Part shown: one piece after another, positions 57,560 to 64,000 of the stretch
Position numbering within the stretch: position 1 is the stretch's first letter
Layout of the letters: each line of letters opens with the position of its first letter
Assembly: GCA_961205875.1 (NCBI GenBank)
Contig: OY540810.1
Location: 20,832,001-20,896,000, forward strand
Reading direction: 5' to 3'
DNA from: Sialis fuliginosa
Lineage: Eukaryota; Arthropoda; Insecta; Megaloptera; Sialidae
Length of the DNA stretch: 64,000 nucleotides
Translations under genes and position numbers: made by a program
Notes under the pieces: generated by a model
What the model saw: the letters and a program-made list of their open reading frames with translations, nothing else
What the model was told of the DNA's origin: nothing
Databases searched by the model: none

Positions 57560-57605
57560 CCTGGGAGACTTGGAACTTTCTTATACGTAATATTGTGAAT
57601 GTACA
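57560..57605 (-). repeat. dispersed repeat F, fragment
   Basis: On the minus strand ATATTACGTATAAGAAAGTT matches 50094 and following. Confidence 0.4.
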
Positions 57606-58435
57606 CTAGTGTAAGTACATGTATCTATATATATATAATACAAATCTTTGTGGCTAATTGATAAAAGAAAATTTAACAAGTCGTGGAGTGAGGTGAGACA
57701 CTTTAGGTCCACATAACCAACTTCCCAACATGATATGACTATCAATACTTGAATACTGATTATTATTTGTTGTTTCCATATATAGTTTATTTGAATTTTT
57801 TAAAATATGTTTATGATTTTTAATGAGATTTGTCAAAAATAAAATTCACCTACAAACCCTTGTAGTGCAGAGAAAATCAAAAAATTCCAACTTCCCGAAT
57901 GCATCACTTCCAATATACATACAAAAACTATAACGATTATCGTATTCGATTCATAAATTTTAAATTGAATAAATTGAATATCCCACATACAATTTCCAAA
58001 TATTTATAATTAAATTGAACATCAAATTGTTAAATACAACTTTACATTTTCTGATATTTGATTTATTTTTATATGTTAAATACAATTTTTTTGTTAATTG
58101 ATGGGTACTTTGAAAGATATAATCACTTCATATTTTTAATTATTGTTAGATTGCCTATGGCAGATATAATTTATTATCAAAAGCTTATACATATTTCGTT
58201 TATTGATCTTTTTAATGAGTCTTTTATAATTTGTTGTTAATTACTTTTAATTATTTCTACATGTCAATTATTTATAAATTAATGGTCTTAAATGTTGGTC
58301 TATTATTACCAAAATGAACTTTGACATTATAAACTAATTTAATAATGTAGATATAAAAATTTATATATTTTTAATGTTTCTTATTTGACTAATTGGTGAA
58401 CGTATTGTGACATAATTTTTATATTATCTATAATA
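57606..58435. other. AT-rich spacer
   Basis: No supported feature. Confidence 0.5.
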
Positions 58436-58620
58436 TACTTATATATAAAACGCAACGTCTCTCTGTCTGTACGTTAGTGCGTTTTTTTTAATTCATAGAT
58501 ATGGTCTCTGATCAGGTTTTAGGATATACTTTGTTACGTTAGGTATCATAAGGAATTAGCAGTGACGATAATAGTAAATCAAGTCGGAAAAAGTTTGCCG
58601 CCAGCGTTCACTTAAATATA
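58436..58620 (+). repeat. TATATAAAACGCAACGTCTC...CTGTCTGTACG dispersed-repeat-like start
   Basis: The words TATATATAAAACGCAACGTC and TCTCTGTCTGTACG are of a type common at the start of insect repeats. GTCGGAAAAAGTTTGCCGCC follows. No partner here. Confidence 0.35.
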
Positions 58621-58689
58621 TAAAATTTAAAAAGAACAATAAAATGAGTACTTCATGATTATTACATTTTTATTAATTATGTAAGGCTT

Positions 58690-58965
58690 TTTTGGAGGGG
58701 GGGCTGTCCAAAAGATCTTAAAAATCTTTACGTGCGGGGAGAGAGAGTGAAAAGCATTACTTATGTATTAAATTATTTTAAATTAAATAAAATCAATTAA
58801 AAAAATTAATACAAAAATATTATTGAAAAATTACTTCTTTTCGCGCATATGAGTTGCTAGAAATTCCGTTTAAAAATATTATTTAAGAATGGAGTAGAGG
58901 GGGCCACCTAATACTTAAAAATCCTTACAAGAGGGAGGGAGGAGGTCGAAAATTCGAAAATTATC
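58690..58965 (+). repeat. degenerate direct repeat of AAAATCNTTAC...GGGAG
   Basis: GGAGGGGGGGCTGTCCAAAA with TTAAAAATCTTTACGTGCGG, and GTAGAGGGGGCCACCTAATA with TTAAAAATCCTTACAAGAGG, lie about 195 bp apart in the same order. Probably an internally repeated transposon piece. Confidence 0.5.
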
Positions 58966-59925
58966 CTAGCATTATCCTAAGTAAAAATTTACATTTAAAA
59001 TATTAAGCAATTTATTATAATATTTCAAATTTAGTTAATGTCTCAATTTAAATCCGACTATAATTTGTGTTTCTCATTTCTACACACATAAAGACAGCAG
59101 TACTAAAACTAATGAAATGCAAGTTAATAAAAATTTAACAACGTTTATAATTAGAACTAAAATGGCTATTTAGACTTTATATATACAAACTGCAAAGTAA
59201 AAGGTTCCTAAGGAAGGCCCACTTATTCCTTTTTTAATGTTAATTACATCCTTTAGAAAACCACCAAAAGAGTGAAGTAATGTTTTTAATTACATACATT
59301 ATTAAATAATAATTAAGTTTTAGGACTCACCAGCCACATGAATATTTTATATAAACTCGTAAAGAACATCATAAAGGCAAACAATATTCACTCTCTGCGC
59401 CATGTAGACTTCAAAACATAAACCTAAAATAATGGGTATAACTTATTAGTATTTATGAGTTATTAAAAAAATAATTACTATGAATGCGGTTGTAAAAATG
59501 AGTATTTTTTATTATTATTGATGAAATATTCTTTATTAAAATACTATATACATAAAATATACTAAATAAATATCTTTATACGTAATATGCTATTAAAATT
59601 TGTGTTATTTTCCATTTAAATGATTCCCGGGATCTTTTTATTAAAACATAAATTAAAAAGAACATAGAAAATATAATAAGTTATATTAATATAAATTTAA
59701 AGCAGAACCAAGAGTAAATTATTATAACTCATCTTTCAAGTTTGTACACTCATACCCTATAGTTCCGTCATCTTTGGTTTCAGACATATGACATCTCGAA
59801 CCACTATCCTGGTAAGTAATTGAATTTATATGTATGTAGGTACTATAGTAAATCCGGAAAATTGAATATAAAAAGAATTTATTAATACTCATGTCAAAAT
59901 GATTATTTTTAAACGCAACTTGGTA
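58966..59925. other. AT-rich spacer
   Basis: No supported feature. Confidence 0.5.
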
Positions 59926-59955
59926 GAAGTTCAGTACATATTTCAGACATTAAAA

Positions 59956-60551
59956 TTATTCGATATAATCTCCATTAACTTGGATTATCTGCTTAAGCTT
60001 GGACCGAAACCGAGAACATGCTAGTTTTATCTCCATCTCGTCCATGTTGATCATTACCTCCATCATGGTGTCCTGCGGGGTCCTAAGTGTTGTGAAATTT
60101 TGCGTTAACCTTGCCTTCAACTACGCCTCATACGTAGTAGTCAAGAGGAATGTAATCTGAGTTGGATATTGGCCACTTTGGTGATCAGTAGCAATGCAGG
60201 TTACTGTAAAGCCAAGCCTAGGTCTCTTTGGACTTGCGAGGGGGTGTAGAATTCTGCTGGAAAACGTTTTCTCTTCCAGCGGCCACTTTGTCTATTCAGA
60301 GTTTCACAATTGTTTTCAGGACATCAATGTACCCTTCGGTGATTAACCTAAGGCCCTGCTTGAAATTGGGGTGGCATGATACCCCCATCACTGCTACCAT
60401 GGCTGAAACGGAATGTCGTCATTCTGAAATACTTTGCTAATTTCGTAAACTTGAGTTTTTTGTAGCCAAACTATTCAATTATCTCCTAAGGGGTTTTTCC
60501 AGCGTGAAGTGATTCTAGAATCGCCGCTCTGTGGTCCTGCTCTCGGGTCAT
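59956..60551 (-). pseudogene. mariner-like transposase pseudogene, internally deleted
   Basis: Read on the minus strand from the ATG at 60549-60551, the first part encodes MTREQDHRAAILESLHAGKT and, after in-frame stops, EIIE and FGYKKL, which is the N-terminal helix-turn-helix region of mariner-type transposases. A large part is then missing, and the C-terminal half follows: VMGVSCHPNFKQGLR, EGYIDVLKTIVK, VFQQNSTPPRKSKETQAWL and NSDYIPLDYYVWG, then after a frameshift MINMDEMEIKLACSRFRSK and IQVNGDYIE before the TAA at 59956-59958. The family's second catalytic aspartate (QQDS) is N here; the third (in the SPDLNPLDYY-type block) is kept. At least four stops and one frameshift are visible, and the length is 596 bp against about 1,050 bp usual. 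Function is lost. Terminal repeats were not identified. Confidence 0.9.
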
Positions 60552-60730
60552 CGTCGTACGTGCTTGAACAAATGTACTCTAGGGCAGAACAAGATCATAT
60601 AAAATTAAAATACAACGTCATATTTGCAGATTTGCGCTTGAATGTGACGCCAGAGCGCCATCTCAATATATTGCGGATTTACTTCGACTACCCTGTTTAT
60701 GCGAGGCAAAGGTTGTTAATCAGCTTCACG
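60552..60730 (-). mobile_element. probable 5' flank of the mariner-like element
   Basis: This G+C-richer stretch, read on the minus strand, contains GATGGCGCTCTGGCGTCACA and leads into the transposase start. The outer terminal repeat was not found, so the limit is uncertain. Confidence 0.4.
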
Positions 60731-60734
60731 TGTA

Positions 60735-60890
60735 CGATACGAGACCGAGACCAGATGAATTTAATTTTCACGAGACAAGATCGAGGCAAGATTATCAGTT
60801 GTAAAATTGGAAATCGATACAAGACAAATTCCAAAAATCAAGACATGACGAGTGTTATCTGAATTTCATCTCGCTTCGTGTACAGCTCTA
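60735..60890. repeat. GTCTCG-rich dispersed repeat
   Basis: CGATACGAGACCGAGACCAG, CACGAGACAAGATCGAGGCA and CATCTCGCTTCGTGTACAGC; the complement resembles 50285-50450. It abuts the mariner-like flank. Confidence 0.55.
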
Positions 60891-61019
60891 TTTCGAAGAT
60901 GAATCACATAATAGTTTCTGAATAAGTAATAATAATAAGGAGTTTGTTGAGATAAAAATCAGCATATAAGTATCAGCCGAAACAAGAGGAGCGCTCATGT
61001 CACATATGAACAATTTATA

Positions 61020-61379
61020 ATGCAGAACATGATTCCAGTATATCCAGCAAGTTCTCTTACGGCATCACATGCGCTCAACTTTTCTTACTTGTTCGTCGCA
61101 AACTTTTTTAAAACTTTGATCTCTCCAATACATCAGACGAAGAAGAGTTGTTCCAACTTCCCGTGTGCACCAACACAGAAAATTACAACTTGTAACAATA
61201 ATTTAGACGACGGACCTTTTCATAAAAACTTTTGGGGCGTGATAAAAGCAGTACTTCCTGTACGAAAGAACTATTATGCTTGCGGATGCATTATTGAAAC
61301 TTTGCGGAGATGTACGTCACTCTTCTCTCGAGTATTGCATGTCAGTGACGGGTTTGTAAGGCTCCTGTCAGATAAATAG
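61020..61379 (+). CDS. 119-codon ATG frame, unrecognised
   Basis: The longest open frame in the window starts at a true ATG and ends at TAG (61377-61379). The peptide is basic with six cysteines (including ACGC), one tryptophan and mixed composition, and the first 30 residues are moderately hydrophobic without a clear signal peptide. Base composition is closer to balanced than in the flanks. It lies between a repeat patch and a pogo-like end, so it could be a transposon fragment; the minus strand also has long open stretches. I recognise no domain. Confidence 0.3.
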   Translation: MQNMIPVYPASSLTASHALNFSYLFVANFFKTLISPIHQTKKSCSNFPCAPTQKITTCNNNLDDGPFHKNFWGVIKAVLPVRKNYYACGCIIETLRRCTSLFSRVLHVSDGFVRLLSDK

Positions 61380-61504
61380 GCCTGAAATATATGAGAGTAT
61401 CAAAATGTTACAACGCGTAAAAAACTTTTATACATATCGTTAAGTATGTATTATATCTATTCGTTTTGAGTTATGAATATTTCAGTGTACAAAAGTTTTA
61501 ATAA

Positions 61505-61560
61505 CAGTAGAACCTCTCTAATTTAAGACCTGGCAAACTCGTCTTCTACCCCCACATACT
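61505..61560 (+). mobile_element. pogo/Tigger-like terminus
   Basis: CAGTAGAACCTCTCTAATTT followed by AAGACC has the form CAGTAGAACCTC...ATT of pogo/Tigger terminal repeats. The other end and a transposase are absent. Confidence 0.5.
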
Positions 61561-62708
61561 TGATAAAAAAAAAGCTCATTTCACATCAAATTTAACTATA
61601 TAATTGTTTCAAGTTAACTATTTTTGATTTATATTAATAGTATACCTAAGTGTGATATTTTCATAAAAAATTGAATTTATGTGACAGATACAAACGCAAT
61701 TTAAACTTAGCGTTTAGTGGTGGGGGAAGAGATTAAAATTATATATTTTAACAGTACTTTTCTGTAGATATGTATGAAATTATTTATTTCATATGTCTAC
61801 GTCTAATGCCCGATATTATCAACCAATTTAATGCACCTTTAGTGGTAAATTATCCTTTAAAGTAGATTTTATGTATTATCAATGTGATTTAAAAGTCATA
61901 TATATGATATATATTTAAAATCACATTTAATTAAATGCAAGGCTCTCATATAAAATGTGCAAACTTGGTAATGCCGGGTGCTACTCTAACAATAACATTT
62001 TAATAAGTTTAATAACAATTAGCTACTTTTTCAATCATTTTACTTGAAGTTTTGGCAGTTCTGCATGTGAATACTTGCAGTTCCGAAAGATTTAATGGTA
62101 TTGTCACTTCATGCAAATAGTCAATTGACTAAAAATTATATTTCAGGGTCTAGAACAATTGTATATCCACTTTAAAAATATTTCATTCACTTTAGAAGCA
62201 GATAAATATAGTATGGTTTTCTGTGGTTTTATAAAAAGTAATATCAAAGTTAAACGATTTGTTTTGATTCGTTAAAAAATAAATAAAGCCACCACTGGAA
62301 TATTTTCTAAACAAACCATTTTTGTTGTCCATGGGTCATGTTGTGATGTATTGTATTTTCTTGAACTATTTATGCTCCGTTTGCTAACAACTTCACGAAT
62401 GTTTCTGCAAGGGTTCATCTTTATTCCTTTAAGGGTACTTTGTACAATTAATTACTCTTAAATATCCATTTCTTTTAAAGTTTTATTACATCCCCCACCA
62501 ACAATTAGTGTCAGCCATTAAATATATTACAGTTATAAAGAAAAATACGATATTTGAATGAGATGAATAATAATAATAAAACCAATAATTACTTTCAAAC
62601 TTTGAATAATTAAAAAATATATTTTTTCTATTAAAATTTAAATTCAAAATGTATTATGTGGTTTATTAAATACTATATACTAAATAGCAACATTTAAATG
62701 TCTGATAT
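61561..62708. other. AT-rich spacer
   Basis: 61800-61985 begins AATGCCCGATATTATCAACC and ends GGTAATGCCGGGTGC, weakly reminiscent of element G ends but without its interior. Not called. Confidence 0.4.
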
Positions 62709-62947
62709 ATGCAAATATATTTTTTTTAAATTAACCATGATTAGTTAATCAGATGTTTTCAAACCACGATGTTAATTCTTAACCTATTCTGAATTTGTAA
62801 ATAAACAATTTATTAAATATGATAATTGTTTACTTTATAAAATTTATCATACCCATGATTGTTTTTTAGGATTGATGTATATATAATAATGGTTTTAAAA
62901 TAACTGATTAACTAATCGAGATTAATTTTGCTTTATGCAACCAAAGA
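62709..62947. mobile_element. inverted-repeat element L, copy 2
   Basis: The right end, read inward, is TCTTTGGTTGCATAAAGCAA, followed by AATCTCGATTAGTTAATCAG. The left side carries ATGATTAGTTAATCAGATGT with a degraded terminus. The body is roughly the reverse of 44456-44690. Confidence 0.75.
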
Positions 62948-62974
62948 TTATACATAGTATGTTATACAATTCTT

Positions 62975-63208
62975 CTACTTTTTTTGAATAATTTTATTAA
63001 TATAATAATATCTCCAAAAAAAACATAAACTTAATATATGGGTAGTTCTACAAACGAGGGAATTTTGGACGGCCCGACTTATTTTGTATATTAATATTTT
63101 GTAAAATACATTTTTTCTTGATGGAAACTGTAAACTATTACTGCGCCTAGCATGCCAATGAAAATAACCCCGTTTTGAAATATGTATATTTTTTATAAAA
63201 AATAACAC
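62975..63208 (-). other. minus-strand open frame, probably chance
   Basis: A 77-codon frame with no recognisable feature; the DNA here includes GTAGTTCTACAAACGAGGGA near 63042, which may be an element end. Confidence 0.2.
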
Positions 63209-63221
63209 TTAAAATGTAAAA

Positions 63222-63794
63222 TTCTCAGTCTCCTGGCATGTCACTTCTCGGAAGTGAAAGTTAGCAGACTAAATAAGTATTGTTTCTGAATGTATAAAAA
63301 AAAAATTACACTGCAGTAGTAATCTATAATATTGGTACTTTTTTATTGTGTAAATAATTTTGAATTTTTTTATATTTTCTTTAAGAAATATTCTATTGAA
63401 TTTTGTCGTTCGATTTTTTCATCATTCTCCTGTGGAACCAAAACACTTTAAAAATATAGAGAATTTATATTCCGATCAAATCATCGTTTGTCATAGTCAT
63501 TAATTGAAATATAATAAATAAAATACTGTACATGTTTTAACTTAATTTGAGGTTGTATCAATTAACTCAGTTAACGTTGTAAGCAAAATCGTACATTGTC
63601 CAGTCAATTTCTCAGTCTCCTGGTCACCATTTTCGTAAAAAATACTGTGGATATAAGTAATTTTTTAGTTGTATGAGTTGTACATATGTTTTCTTGTGAT
63701 AGAGGACTTGTTTTTTTTTTAATATAAAACGTTATTTTGCCGATTTTTAAGGAATACGTAAAGAATTCTCAGTCTCCTGGTCTCAGTCTCCTGG
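63222..63794 (+). repeat. four copies of CTCAGTCTCCTGG
   Basis: TTCTCAGTCTCCTGG occurs at 63222-63236 and 63766-63780 exactly; TTTCTCAGTCTCCTGG is at about 63608-63623; TCTCAGTCTCCTGG is at 63781-63794, directly following the third. The first three are far apart and the last two are tandem. Confidence 0.9.
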
Positions 63795-64000
63795 CAGCTC
63801 TAAAAACGGGATTGGACTTAAATAATGTAAAAAAAATTAGGTAAATATCATTTGAATACGGACTTCGTTTGTTTTTTAACAATTTTTATTATTTATAAAA
63901 AATTCTTTTTTTTATAAACAAATCAAAATATTTTCTACCTACTCAATAATTAATATTGTGAATAGATTGTTTTAATATCAACGAATTGTTGTTTTAAATG
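63795..64000. other. AT-rich spacer to window end
   Basis: No supported feature. Confidence 0.5.

Noticed and set aside
61800-61985. Possible extra copy of element G
   Set aside because: Only AATGCCCGATATTAT and ATGCCGGGTGC resemble its ends; the core words are absent.
1-64000. CRISPR array, bacterial operon or prophage
   Set aside because: No regularly spaced direct repeats of 24-40 bp, no ribosome binding sites with long frames, and the sequence style is that of an insect nuclear genome.

Overview
The window looks like nuclear DNA of an insect, most likely a sap-sucking hemipteran and perhaps an aphid. The support is very high A+T content with long A/T homopolymers, many dispersed short motifs of the TACCTACCTAT type, a dense layer of small inverted-repeat DNA transposons, a mariner transposase fossil and hAT- and pogo-like termini. 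No operons, ribosome binding sites, complete protein gene, rRNA or convincing tRNA is visible. The species assignment is inference from sequence style only.

I could not recognise an intact cellular gene. The window reads as a gene-poor intergenic or intronic interval. The only transposase gene I can recognise is a broken mariner-type pseudogene on the minus strand at 59956-60551. Several short open frames have unusual composition (1302-1598, 13680-13878, 45309-45452, 56032-56375, 61020-61379). They may be exons, relics or chance, and none is given a function.

Layout. 1-4262: three copies of one hAT-like miniature element with CCGG-rich ends; one has a flanking 8-bp duplication, one is split by another repeat, and one carries an internal satellite-like array. 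5150-9890: a LINE-type 3' tail, an enhancer- or promoter-like G+C patch, and several inverted-repeat elements. 10145-18240: more miniature elements and a hairpin, in long AT-rich spacers. 19104-22340: a nested complex in which a host element holds a 981-bp hAT element with a perfect 8-bp target duplication, followed 26 bp later by a 1.53-kb foldback element with arms of about 690 bp. 23001-33743: further miniature elements, including one pogo-like and one flanked by a 7-bp duplication, a directly duplicated retroelement-like tail, and a second locus of the satellite found near 3.9 kb. 34000-45500: G+C patches that could be regulatory, and more inverted-repeat elements. 45500-64000: mostly AT-rich spacer with hairpins, a diffuse GTCTCG-rich repeat family, the mariner fossil and a four-fold CTCAGTCTCCTGG motif.

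The interacting parts are mobile elements and their insertions into each other, not a pathway. Relative insertion order can be read at 1-663, 829-885, 19104-22340 and 37882. Scattered patches of higher G+C with homeodomain-like or CCAAT-like words could be conserved regulatory DNA, but that needs comparison with a related genome.
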